From JAKIYB01 sp964590255 (GTDB lineage Bacteria > Armatimonadota > Hebobacteria > CAIYQO01): DNA of 64,000 bases. The notes under the pieces are model-generated. The model was not told the origin of the DNA. It made no database searches and saw only the letters and a program-made list of their open reading frames with translations. The translations under genes and the position numbers were made by a program. Of the stretch, positions 32,652 to 40,660 are shown in pieces. Within the stretch, counting starts at the first letter, position 1; each line of letters begins with the position of its first letter. The stretch covers positions 30,998 through 94,997 of the forward strand of contig CAZPYA010000003.1 in the NCBI GenBank assembly GCA_964590255.1. The letters are read 5' to 3'.

Positions 32652-33752
32652 ATGTTCGCGCACAAAGTCCGCTCCGTCTACATCGTCGCCTTGCTGCTCA
32701 TCGCCGCGGCGGCGGTCTACCTCTTCTGGCCCCGTGAACGGCCCGAGCAGATGCGCGCGGGGTATATTCCGCCGATTCCCGGGTTGAAGGCGGAGGAATA
32801 CCCGGCGGTGGGCGGCTCCCCAGTTACAGAAGTGCTGCGACAGGTGATTCTAGCTAAGGCGTTGCAGTTGCCCGGCGAAGTGCGCCGCATCCCTGACAAC
32901 ACCGTAGCCGTCACTTTTCCGCGCTCGATGGACGTAGCGAAGGTGAAGGTATATCAGCACAAGCTGGGGCAGGCCGGTATTATTTCTGCCGATAGTGCAT
33001 ATACCGTTTTACTCAACGGAAACGGCCCGCGCCTGCTGCTGATGGCCAGCGAGCCGTCGGCGGCCATAGTGCAACGCGCCAGAACAAAAGATGTCGGATT
33101 CGAGGTGAAACCGATTGCGCTGAATGCATTTGTCTTTGTAGTCAACAACAAGAACCCGGTCAAATCGCTACTCATCGACGATTTGCGCGGCATCTTCAGT
33201 GGAAAAATCACCAATTGGAAGCAGGTAGGAGGAGCGGATGCGCCGATCACCGTCCTTGACGGTGATTCTCCCGTACCCGCTCTTGCAGCCAACTCGATGA
33301 GTCCGGGATCAAGGGCACGGCAGATGGCCACCCGGCTAGAATTTTATAGCTCCGCCCATCCCACGACCAAACACATGATGCTGGACAACTGGGTGATGAA
33401 CGGCAAGGCCATATGGGTGACGGGCCTTCGCGCGCAGGGAGAGACCGCTGATCGCGTCGCCGAAGACCCCAACGCCATCTCCTTCTCCACCTTCTACGAG
33501 GAAGGCGTCCTCAACCCCAACAGCCACAACCGCCTGCTGGCCATCCAGGACGTCCAGCCCACCGTGCAGAGCATCATCGACGCCAGCTACCCCTTCATCG
33601 AGCCCATCTACGCCGTGGTGCGCGCCGACGCCAAGCCCGGCAGCCCGGAGGTGCGCCTGCGCGACTGGCTGACCAGCAAGAACGGCCAGCAACTGGTGAT
33701 GCAAGCCGGCTTCATCCCGCTGACAATGGTGAAGAACGTGCCGGAAGAGTAG
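32652..33752 (+). CDS. PstS-like periplasmic substrate-binding protein, membrane anchored
   Basis: 366 residues from ATG 32652, with GGAGG upstream. An uncleaved-looking N-terminal membrane segment (YIVALLLIAAAAVYLFW) anchors a PBP-like domain: IDDLRGIFSGKITNWKQVGG is diagnostic of PstS/SphX-like phosphate-binding proteins, SMSPGSRARQM is the position of the anion-binding loop, and FSTFYEEG and DWLTSKNGQQLVMQAGFIPL close the domain. There is no lipobox and no PstCAB gene nearby, so it may be a sensor or an orphan binding protein. The stretch 32820-33340 uses visibly more A/T than the last 400 bases of the gene. Confidence 0.8.
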   Translation: MFAHKVRSVYIVALLLIAAAAVYLFWPRERPEQMRAGYIPPIPGLKAEEYPAVGGSPVTEVLRQVILAKALQLPGEVRRIPDNTVAVTFPRSMDVAKVKVYQHKLGQAGIISADSAYTVLLNGNGPRLLLMASEPSAAIVQRARTKDVGFEVKPIALNAFVFVVNNKNPVKSLLIDDLRGIFSGKITNWKQVGGADAPITVLDGDSPVPALAANSMSPGSRARQMATRLEFYSSAHPTTKHMMLDNWVMNGKAIWVTGLRAQGETADRVAEDPNAISFSTFYEEGVLNPNSHNRLLAIQDVQPTVQSIIDASYPFIEPIYAVVRADAKPGSPEVRLRDWLTSKNGQQLVMQAGFIPLTMVKNVPEE

Positions 33753-33757
33753 ATTCT

Positions 33758-33819
33758 GGAGCGCGGATTTGTAATCCGCATGTGTTACTGCAATCGTGCG
33801 GATTACAAATCCGCGCTCC
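33758..33819. repeat. Perfect 23-bp inverted repeat
   Basis: Arms 33758-33780 and 33797-33819 are exact reverse complements (GGAGCGCGGATTTGTAATCC plus GCA), with a 16-base loop. It fills the space between the PstS-like stop and the ribosome site (CTGGAGGAA) of the PIG-L gene, so it could terminate or attenuate transcription there. Confidence 0.85.
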
Positions 33820-33834
33820 CAGTCTGGAGGAACC

Positions 33835-34614
33835 ATGCCAACCGTCCTTGCCATCTGCGCCCATCCCGACGACGCCGAAATCCGCTGCGGCGGCACGCTG
33901 ATATTGCTCGCCCACCGCGGGTGGGACGTGCACATCGCCACCGTTTCCACCGGCAACTGCGGCAGCGCCGAGCTATCCTCGAATGCCATCGCCACCATCC
34001 GCCGGGCGGAGGCGCAGGCCGCGGCGGCGGCGCTGGGCGGCACCTATCACTGCCTGGACGGCCTGGACCTGCAGATTTACGACGACCAGGAGATGCGCGG
34101 CAAGGCGGTGGCGCTGGTGCGCCGCGTGCGCCCCGACTGCATCATCACCCACTACCCCTCCGATTACATGGCCGACCACGACGCCGCCGGCGCCATCGCC
34201 CGCACCGCCGCCTTCACCGCCGGCATCCCCAACTACGACGTCGGCCCCGCCTCGGTGGAAAAACCGCTGGACGGCGTGGTGCCGCTCTACTACGTTGGCC
34301 CCATCGGCGACACCGACTACTTCGGCAACCCCATCATCGCCCCGTGGTTCGTCGACATCTCCGCCGTCATCGAGGAAAAAGCCGAACTGCTGGGCCAGCA
34401 CGTCTCCCAGCGCGAATGGCTGCGCCGCCAGAACGGCATCGACCAATACATCGAAGAGATGAAACACTGGGACCGCACCGCCGGTGCCCACTGCAACGCC
34501 GACTACGCCGAAGGCTTCTTCCAACACCGCGGCCACGGCTACCCGCAGACGCCCGTCCTGCAGGACGCCCTGCGGGAGTTGGTACGGGAGCGGATAGCGT
34601 CACACCGGAACTGA
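33835..34614 (+). CDS. PIG-L/LmbE family N-acetyl-sugar deacetylase
   Basis: 259 residues from ATG 33835, with CTGGAGGAA upstream. PIG-L enzymes are zinc deacetylases of N-acetylglucosaminyl groups on small glycoconjugates (for example BshB, MshB). Zinc-site motifs are present: AHPDDAE at residues 9-15 (His10, Asp13) and THYPSDYMADHDAAG (His of the DH pair). Cytoplasmic, no signal peptide. The Asn-Xaa stop: the TGA at 34612-34614 is part of the left arm of a family C repeat, so the repeat defines the end of the protein. It converges with the SASA esterase gene. Confidence 0.88.
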   Translation: MPTVLAICAHPDDAEIRCGGTLILLAHRGWDVHIATVSTGNCGSAELSSNAIATIRRAEAQAAAAALGGTYHCLDGLDLQIYDDQEMRGKAVALVRRVRPDCIITHYPSDYMADHDAAGAIARTAAFTAGIPNYDVGPASVEKPLDGVVPLYYVGPIGDTDYFGNPIIAPWFVDISAVIEEKAELLGQHVSQREWLRRQNGIDQYIEEMKHWDRTAGAHCNADYAEGFFQHRGHGYPQTPVLQDALRELVRERIASHRN

Positions 34615-34834
34615 CTGCGCAAGACCGCTGCGCAACCTGTCATCACTACACAATGCCGCACATCGCCGTGCGCCATACCTTGTCATGCGTAGTCTGTCCC
34701 TATCATTCCGTTCTCGTTCGAAAGTCGGGTGCAAGGGACAGACTACGCATTGCGAAGCAGACCTGACTCCGCCACGTTTTCACCTATCGTGACTACGGCA
34801 GCATGCCCGGCAATGCGCAGTCAGTCCCGGTGAC
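34599..34834. repeat. Nested family C inverted repeats between convergent genes
   Basis: Outer arms 34599-34621 and 34814-34834 (core ACTGACTGCGCA, one mismatch and a two-base gap). Inner perfect arms 34685-34701 and 34734-34750 (ATGCGTAGTCTGTCCCT). The left outer arm contains the stop codon of the PIG-L gene and the right arm ends three bases from the stop of the opposing esterase, so it probably acts as a two-way transcript end. No gene inside. Confidence 0.75.
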
Positions 34835-34836
34835 AG

Positions 34837-36684
34837 CTACCCCTCCCACACCGGCATCGCCACCGCGCCAATTTTCTTCGCCGCCACCCCGCGGCGTTCC
34901 AGCCGCAGGTGGATGCCCCAGGCGGCGCCCTTGTTGATGTCCAGCGCCACCACTACCTCGTGCGTGCCGGCGGCGGCGGTGACCGGGATGATGCCCTGGT
35001 CGGCGTAGGCGGGGTTGATGCCGTTCGGGTCGGTGTAGCGGGCGACGCCGTCCACCCACGCGCGCACCGGGCCGTCATAGCCCAGGCACACGTTCAGCTT
35101 CATCGGCTCGGGGCAGGTGAAGCGGCAGGCGTAGTAGACCACGCCGCTCGTGACGCCGCCGGCGAGGATGTCCGGGTGCAAATCGCTGAAGTCCTGCGCG
35201 AAGGTCTTCGGCCGCAGCGCCAGGCCGGCCAGGTCGGGGAAGGCCAGTTTGGTCACCGCGCTACCGGCCGGCTGCACGCCGCTGACGCGGTACTGGCACG
35301 CGAAGGGCGTCAGCGCCCGCGCGTCGCCGATGGTCACCGGGCCGAGCACCGGCAGCGCGCGGTCGGCGGCGTCGGTGATGTTGCAGAACGGCGCCAGCCC
35401 CAGCCCGTAGTGCAGCGATTTGCCGAGCAACTCATTCTGGTTCATGCCGGTGTGCAGGATGGCGGTGCTGCCGTCCAGGTCGACGCGGAAGATCGTATCG
35501 ATGAACCCCGCGTCGCCGGCGATGGCGAAGCCGTTGGGCCGCCCGTCCGCCCGCAGCGCGCCGATGACGTTGGCAAATTCCACCACCACGTCGGTGCTGC
35601 CGCGCAGCGGGTTCACTTTCACGCGGATGGACTTCAGCGCGATGGGCGGCGGGTCGCTGCTGACGCCGGTCAGTGTCGCCATCGCCCCTGCCAGCCGCCT
35701 GCCCAGCCGCTGCTGGTCTTCGCCGCTGATGTGGATGCCGTCGTCCAGCCCCAGGTCGATGGCCGGCACGGTGAGTACCCGCGGCAGCCGCTCGGGCAGC
35801 TTGCGCTGCTGCTCCTGGATGCTGTTCCACGACGCGATGTTGTTGGGGTCCCAGCCGTGCACGCTGGCGATCTGCACCAGCACGAAGGGCAGCTTCCCGT
35901 CTTTACAGTCGCGCCGAAAGGCTTTCACCAGCGCGACCATCGCCTCGGTATACACCGCCGCCGCGCCCGGCCAGGCGTCGCTGCACCCCTGGTACCAGGC
36001 GATGCCCGCCACCCGCCCGCCGTTTTTGTGCACGCGGCGCAGCGTGGCGCTATACAGCGTGCTGCCGCTGGGCGTCGTCAACGTCGGGTCCCACTGCGCC
36101 ATGCTGGTGCCGCCGTGGGCGCAAGCCAGCACGCCCTGCGGCACGCCCGTCAACCGGTGCATTTCCTGCGCAAAGGCCACGCCCGGGCCCACCCCGCGTA
36201 CCGCGTCGCGCGTCGGCCGTACCCCACCGCACAGGTCGATGTGTACCGAGTCCACACAGTCGCACATATTGTGGATGGGGTCCTGCGCCACGGCCCAGCG
36301 GTCGTCCGTGTAGAAGGCGCGCACCAGTGGCCGCGGTGTCGCCGCCTGCGCCCGCGCGCCGCAGCCCTGCATGTTCGACTGCCCACCGCATATCCACACG
36401 TCGCCCACCAGCACGTCGTCGACGACGGCCGTCTCTCGCCCGATACTCAGCTCTACCGTATACGGCCCGCCCACCGGCACGCCCGCCAGCCGCGCGGTGA
36501 ATGTGCCCTTCCGTGCCTGCCCGATGTTCACGCTGTCAAAGCCCGGAAGCACGCCGTCGCTGCCGCGCACCGTCGCCGTCACCGGCCCCGTCGTCGCCCG
36601 GCACGTCCCGCTGATCGGCGCATCGGATGCCTCCCCCGCGCGCTGCAGCACCATATGCGCAAACAACCCCTGCTGGATATGCAT
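34837..36684 (-). CDS. SASA-domain carbohydrate esterase (sialate 9-O-acetylesterase-like)
   Basis: 615 residues from ATG 36684, with AAGGAG upstream; the upstream in-frame extension has no ribosome site. The SGNH-like esterase domain shows the nucleophile Ser103 in CGGQSNMQG, then AHGGTSMAQW, AWYQGCSDA, VLVQIASVHGWD and the Asp-His pair in LGLDDGIHISGEDQQRLG. Such enzymes remove acetyl esters from sialic acid or plant polysaccharide. A C-terminal region of about 200 residues (VTSGVVYYACRFTCPEP onward) looks like a beta-sandwich binding domain. No signal peptide is evident, which is unusual for a polysaccharide esterase. Confidence 0.85.
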   Translation of the reverse strand: MHIQQGLFAHMVLQRAGEASDAPISGTCRATTGPVTATVRGSDGVLPGFDSVNIGQARKGTFTARLAGVPVGGPYTVELSIGRETAVVDDVLVGDVWICGGQSNMQGCGARAQAATPRPLVRAFYTDDRWAVAQDPIHNMCDCVDSVHIDLCGGVRPTRDAVRGVGPGVAFAQEMHRLTGVPQGVLACAHGGTSMAQWDPTLTTPSGSTLYSATLRRVHKNGGRVAGIAWYQGCSDAWPGAAAVYTEAMVALVKAFRRDCKDGKLPFVLVQIASVHGWDPNNIASWNSIQEQQRKLPERLPRVLTVPAIDLGLDDGIHISGEDQQRLGRRLAGAMATLTGVSSDPPPIALKSIRVKVNPLRGSTDVVVEFANVIGALRADGRPNGFAIAGDAGFIDTIFRVDLDGSTAILHTGMNQNELLGKSLHYGLGLAPFCNITDAADRALPVLGPVTIGDARALTPFACQYRVSGVQPAGSAVTKLAFPDLAGLALRPKTFAQDFSDLHPDILAGGVTSGVVYYACRFTCPEPMKLNVCLGYDGPVRAWVDGVARYTDPNGINPAYADQGIIPVTAAAGTHEVVVALDINKGAAWGIHLRLERRGVAAKKIGAVAMPVWEG

Positions 36685-36785
36685 GATGACACTCCTTCTG
36701 AAGACCTGCAGGTGTATTTCGTGAGCCGCCGGCGCTCTCCTGCCGATCCTCTGATGATTCACAGATAGTTATTCGCGTCCCACGC

Positions 36786-36853
36786 CCCATACCTCCCCCT
36801 TTCCATGTAGGGAAGGGGGGCGGGGGGAGAGGTGCGCGCGGGAGCGCGCAACG
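36786..36853. repeat. Family D GC-rich hairpin repeat
   Basis: CCTCCCCCTTTCC and GGAAGGGGGGCGGGG pair, followed by GCGCGC/GCGCGC and CAACG, the same order as at 26411-26480. The region 36685-36950 has no other feature except the AGGAGGG at 36916-36922. Confidence 0.7.
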
Positions 36854-36950
36854 TTTCCACGCGCCTTTGTACCAATCCCCCAACGAATACCCATCCCTGT
36901 GTCGCCGAACCAACAGGAGGGCCCATGGCCCCCCGGCGAACCCAACTCCC

Positions 36951-38486
36951 ATGGTGCAGACCTTTTCCACTGGTATCGTCACCCTGTATGTGGACCCGCG
37001 CGGCAACGATGCCTGGTCCGGCCGCCTGCTCGCGCCGAACCGGGTGGGCTTCGATGGCCCCGTCGCCACGCTGGCGCGCGCGCTGCAGTTGGCCTGGGGC
37101 CGGCCGACGCGGGTGCTGCTGCGTGGCGGCCGGTACACCCGGCGTACGCACATCGCCGAGGGCGCGCTCATCGCCGCCTATCCCGGCGAGTGCCCGGCCT
37201 TGGCCGGCGAGACGACCCTCGCCGCGCGGGGCATCCAGATGGAGGGCGTGGCGCTGGGCGCCGTGCGGCTGGACGGCACGGGGCACGGCATCCTGTGCAA
37301 CTGCCGCATCGCCGGCCCGGTGACGGTGGCGGGCGGGCACGGCAACCGCCTGCTGGCCTGCGTTATCGACGGCGACGTGCATCTGGGCGGGGAAACGCTG
37401 CTGTCCGACTGCATTATCCGCGGCCGGGTCACCGTCGCCGCGGATGGTTGCCGGCTGCGGCACAACCGGCTCGAAGATTGCGAGATTATGCCCTGCGCCG
37501 GCACGCTGCTCGAGAATAATCGCCTGGACGCCCTCTGTTTGCGCGGCGCACAACCCGGCGTCCGGGTATGTGGCAACGTCATCGTTGCCGGCATCACCGC
37601 CGAGGGCTGCGCCGGCGCGCTCATCGAGGATAACGATGTCGGCGGCGGCTACTGCCAGCGGGGCGGGCGCGACAACATGCTGCGTAACAATTGTGTCGCC
37701 GGCGCGGTCGTCGCCGACGCCGCCCCCTGGCTGCGCCCGCTCATCCTCGACGGCAATCTCCTCGCCGCCCCGGCGCACGCCAACCACGCCCTCCTCCTCC
37801 GCAACTTCTACTCATACTCGTCCTCGCCACCTCCCCTCATCCAGAATGTAATCCCCCCCTCTCCTCGGGGAGAGGGGGCAGGGGGTGAGGGGGCACGCGA
37901 GAGCGCGCAACGATCTTCTACACAGGTCCTCCCCTCCCTTGCGCAGCGAAGCGGAGCGGGGGAGGGGCCGGGGGTGGGGGCCGAAAATAGCCACAAGGCA
38001 GGGGGGGAGGGCCGACGTCCGACTCCGCACGGGCGTGGGATCCTTTCGAACACTCCTCCTCTGCGCGACGACCACCCCGCCCTCGCCTACGGCTTCGGCC
38101 CGCTCGATCTCGCGCTCGCCGGCCCGCGCCTGACCGATATCCTCCCCGAGGTCGACGCCTGGGACACCGAGCCGGAGCCGCCGGCGCCCGCCCTCGCCTG
38201 CCGGCTGGAGCCCGACGGCGCCGACGGCTACCGTCTGACCATCGACAACCGCGGCGCCGTCGCCGCCATGGGCGAGGTGGCGCTGGGCATCACCCCCGCC
38301 GACGCCGGCGAATTGCTCGATGACGACCGCTACGCCTACGTCCTCGCCCCCGGCGAGGCGGTCACCTACCTCGGCTGCCTGCGCCCCCATGCCGACCTTC
38401 TGCTGGAAACCTTCCCTCGCGGAGAAGGAATATTGCCCACGGCGCTGTATTGTACGAGTGGAGAATGTATAGAAACCGGTGACTGA
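36951..38486 (+). CDS. Right-handed beta-helix protein with an in-frame repeat insertion
   Basis: 511 residues from ATG 36951. It opens with VTLYVDPRGNDAWSGRL, the usual start of parallel beta-helix polysaccharide lyase/hydrolase-like proteins, then some 200 residues of short Gly/Val-rich turns with Asn ladders (LLENNRLDAL, LIEDNDVGG, MLRNNCVAG). Residues about 286-370 are translated repeat DNA, rich in Gly, Glu, Ser and Pro (PSPRGEGAGGEGARESAQRS), followed by a C-terminal beta-rich domain. The start is doubtful: the only good ribosome site, AGGAGGG at 36916, serves ATG 36925 in another frame. The final residues and stop come from a family C repeat. No signal peptide is visible. Confidence 0.7.
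   Translation: MVQTFSTGIVTLYVDPRGNDAWSGRLLAPNRVGFDGPVATLARALQLAWGRPTRVLLRGGRYTRRTHIAEGALIAAYPGECPALAGETTLAARGIQMEGVALGAVRLDGTGHGILCNCRIAGPVTVAGGHGNRLLACVIDGDVHLGGETLLSDCIIRGRVTVAADGCRLRHNRLEDCEIMPCAGTLLENNRLDALCLRGAQPGVRVCGNVIVAGITAEGCAGALIEDNDVGGGYCQRGGRDNMLRNNCVAGAVVADAAPWLRPLILDGNLLAAPAHANHALLLRNFYSYSSSPPPLIQNVIPPSPRGEGAGGEGARESAQRSSTQVLPSLAQRSGAGEGPGVGAENSHKAGGEGRRPTPHGRGILSNTPPLRDDHPALAYGFGPLDLALAGPRLTDILPEVDAWDTEPEPPAPALACRLEPDGADGYRLTIDNRGAVAAMGEVALGITPADAGELLDDDRYAYVLAPGEAVTYLGCLRPHADLLLETFPRGEGILPTALYCTSGECIETGD
37805..38060 (+). repeat. Family D-type repeat block inside a coding sequence
   Basis: About 255 bases inside the beta-helix gene. 37853-37912 is a family D copy (CCCCCTCTCCTCGGGGAGAG, then GGGGTGAGGGGGC and GCGCGCAACGA), and 37925-38050 holds further GC-rich palindromes. 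The reading frame is kept throughout, giving a low-complexity linker. Confidence 0.8.
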
Positions 38487-38579
38487 CTGCGCACCGGCAA
38501 TGGGGACTGTAACGAATTTCGCGATCTTCCGCTCGGAATCGAGATGCTGACAAGCCAGAAATTCGTTGCTGTACCCATT
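38476..38579. repeat. Half family C element joined to family B copy 2
   Basis: 38476-38497 is a family C arm (GGTGACTGACTGCGCACCGG) containing the stop codon of the beta-helix gene. Family B follows at once: arms 38499-38520 and 38558-38579 with cores ATGGGGACTGTAACGA and, on the other strand, ATGGGTACAGCAACGA. Confidence 0.8.
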
Positions 38580-38614
38580 GCTTGACCGATTTCCCGTCTA
38601 GAAAGGCCAACGCC

Positions 38615-39754
38615 ATGACCACCGATCTCGACCGCTTTATCGCCTGCATGGAATACCAGCCATGCGACCGCCGGCCCAACCACGAACTGGCGGCCTGGGC
38701 ACAAACGAAAGTGCGTTGGCGCGAAGAGGCGCCGGAGATCGTGGGTGATTTCCACTGGTACTGGTTCGAGCAGGAAGCGAAGCTGCAACTCGATCGCCGT
38801 GAGTATATCCGCATGGATTACGGCTTCATCCCCCCTTTCGACTACGAGGTGCTGGAGGAAGACGATCGCTATCTCATCGCGCGCAATAACCGCGGCATCG
38901 TGACGAAGGCGCTGAAAGACGGCACCGTGGACGGCGGACGCATGAGCATGGACGAATATATGCGCTTCCCGGTGGAGTCGCCGGAGGACTGGCCGGGCGT
39001 GAAGGCGCGCCTGGTGGCTGATCTACCGCAGCGTTGGGCGACGATGACGCCGGAGAAGGTGGCGGAGTGGACCGGGCCGCGCGAGCACCCGCTCATCCTC
39101 GGTCATAACTGCGACGCCAACGGCTTCTACTGGCGCGCCCGCGAGTTCATGGGCACTGAAAACCTGTCCTATGCCTGGTACGACTACCCCGAGATGATGC
39201 ACGACATGATGGAGACCTATTGCGATCTCATCATCGAGGTCAGCAAGCCGGTGCTGGCGCAGGTGGATGTCGAATACTTCACCCTCAACGAAGACCTGTC
39301 CATGAAAAATGGGCCGCTGCTCAGTCCCGACACCTTCAAGGAGTTCATCTTCCCGCACCTCAAGCGGCTGGTGGAATTCATGAAGAGCAACGGCGTGCGC
39401 TACTTCGCGCTGGACACCGACGGCAATCCCACCGTGCTCATCCCCCTCTTCATGGATGCCGGCGTCGACGTGCTCTGGCCGCTGGAGCGCGCCTCCGACG
39501 TGAGTCCGATGGACTATCGCAAGCAGTTCGGCAAATCGCTGCGCATGTGGGGCGGCGTCGATAAGCGCGTGCTGCCGCTCGGCCCGGCCGCCATCAACGC
39601 CCACCTGCGCGAGATGATCCCGCTCATCGAGGAAGGCGGCTTCATTCCCACCATCGACCACACCGTGCCGCCCGATGTCTCCTGGGACAACTTCCGCTAC
39701 TACATGGACGCGAAATGGGCGCTGCTCACCGGGGATTACGACAAACTGGAATAG
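38615..39754 (+). CDS. Uroporphyrinogen decarboxylase-like (URO-D superfamily) protein
   Basis: 379 residues from ATG 38615, with GAAAGG upstream. The TIM-barrel URO-D pattern is seen in YQPCDRRPNHELAAW, HPLILGHNCDANGFYWRAREFMG, VEYFTLNEDLSMKNGPLLSP, RYFALDTDGNPTVLIPLFMDAG and GGVDKRVLPLG. As in the paralog at 27892-28863 the arginine motif of true HemE is absent and the DTDGN segment takes the place of HSDGN. Proteins of this type are abundant near sugar genes in Planctomycetota, Lentisphaerota and Armatimonadota without a known reaction. It ends nine bases before the acetyltransferase start, so the two form an operon. Confidence 0.82.
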   Translation: MTTDLDRFIACMEYQPCDRRPNHELAAWAQTKVRWREEAPEIVGDFHWYWFEQEAKLQLDRREYIRMDYGFIPPFDYEVLEEDDRYLIARNNRGIVTKALKDGTVDGGRMSMDEYMRFPVESPEDWPGVKARLVADLPQRWATMTPEKVAEWTGPREHPLILGHNCDANGFYWRAREFMGTENLSYAWYDYPEMMHDMMETYCDLIIEVSKPVLAQVDVEYFTLNEDLSMKNGPLLSPDTFKEFIFPHLKRLVEFMKSNGVRYFALDTDGNPTVLIPLFMDAGVDVLWPLERASDVSPMDYRKQFGKSLRMWGGVDKRVLPLGPAAINAHLREMIPLIEEGGFIPTIDHTVPPDVSWDNFRYYMDAKWALLTGDYDKLE

Positions 39755-39763
39755 GAGGCCACT

Positions 39764-40519
39764 ATGTCCCTCGCGCTCGACCTGCACGACCTGATGAAGA
39801 GCAATCTCCAGCGTCGGTACCCCGCCGGCACGGCGGAAATCACCGTCGATGCCGCAGATGCCTGGCGCCTCGACGCTGCGTTCACCCTGCCGGATTCAGG
39901 CCGTTTCCGCATCCGCAACGTGTGCCGGGGCGATGTGCTGGCCTTCCACGCCTTCGGCGCGGGCCTGGGCGAGCAATCGAAAGACCTCTTCTCTCCCTAT
40001 CCCTGGCACGAACCCGCGCAACTCGACGGCGCCTTCCAGGCCGCCATCGACGCGTCGGTGAACCGCGTCGACGCCGCCTATTTCCTCGAATGCGAAGGCG
40101 AGCCGGTGGGGCACTTCTTCCTGTGGAAAGCCGGCGGCAACCCCCACGCGCAAGCCCACGGCGTCGAAGTGCCCGAGTTGGGCGTGGCCGCCGCCGACGC
40201 CTGGCAGGGCCGCGGCTTCGGCGGGCTGATGGTACGCGCCCTCACCGCCGTCGCCCGCAGCCTCAATGCCGACGCCGTCGAACTCACCACTGCCCTCGAC
40301 AACGAACCCGGCTGGCAGACCTACCTCCGCGCCGGCTACGAATACACCGGCATCATCCGCAACCCCCAGTTCGTCGACGTCACCGCCGTCGCCAACGGCA
40401 CCGCCACCGCCACCACCTGGCGCGACGAACGCCAGATGATCCTCCTCCTCAACGAAACTAAACGCGACGCCGTCCTCCACTACCTCGCCGTGAAGCGGGA
40501 AGAAGCGCAACGGATGTAG
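39764..40519 (+). CDS. GNAT-family acetyltransferase
   Basis: 251 residues, ATG 39764 with AGGAGG upstream. The GNAT core occupies about residues 45-200: GVEVPELGVAAADAWQGRGFGGLMVRALTAVA-like strand-loop-helix with the acetyl-CoA loop QGRGFG, followed by NEPGWQTYLRAGYEYTG. N- and C-terminal extensions of about 40 residues are unassigned. It is co-transcribed with the URO-D-like gene, and the pair is closed by two family B repeats. The acceptor is unknown. Confidence 0.82.
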   Translation: MSLALDLHDLMKSNLQRRYPAGTAEITVDAADAWRLDAAFTLPDSGRFRIRNVCRGDVLAFHAFGAGLGEQSKDLFSPYPWHEPAQLDGAFQAAIDASVNRVDAAYFLECEGEPVGHFFLWKAGGNPHAQAHGVEVPELGVAAADAWQGRGFGGLMVRALTAVARSLNADAVELTTALDNEPGWQTYLRAGYEYTGIIRNPQFVDVTAVANGTATATTWRDERQMILLLNETKRDAVLHYLAVKREEAQRM

Positions 40520-40526
40520 GAAAGTA

Positions 40527-40646
40527 AAAAATGGGGACTGTAACGCATTTCCTGGCATAACGCTGTTTTCGAATCCCAATACAACCTGAAAAAGATTAGC
40601 GCGCCGCCGCATCTCCACTCCGAGGAAATGCGTTGCTGTACCCATT
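40527..40646. repeat. Family B imperfect hairpin repeat, copy 3
   Basis: Arms 40527-40552 and 40624-40646. Left core ATGGGGACTGTAACGC, right core on the other strand ATGGGTACAGCAACGC. The final A of other copies is C in both arms, a compensatory change. The loop is longer (about 70 bases). Confidence 0.85.
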
Positions 40647-40660
40647 GTCCGATAGAACAG

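Noticed and set aside
31224..32663. Long open frames antisense to the M24-family gene, and likewise at 34909-36768, 47743-48813 and 54778-56694
   Set aside because: High GC gives long open antisense frames; their translations are His/Gly/Val/Asp-rich with no family motif, while the sense frames have clear domains.
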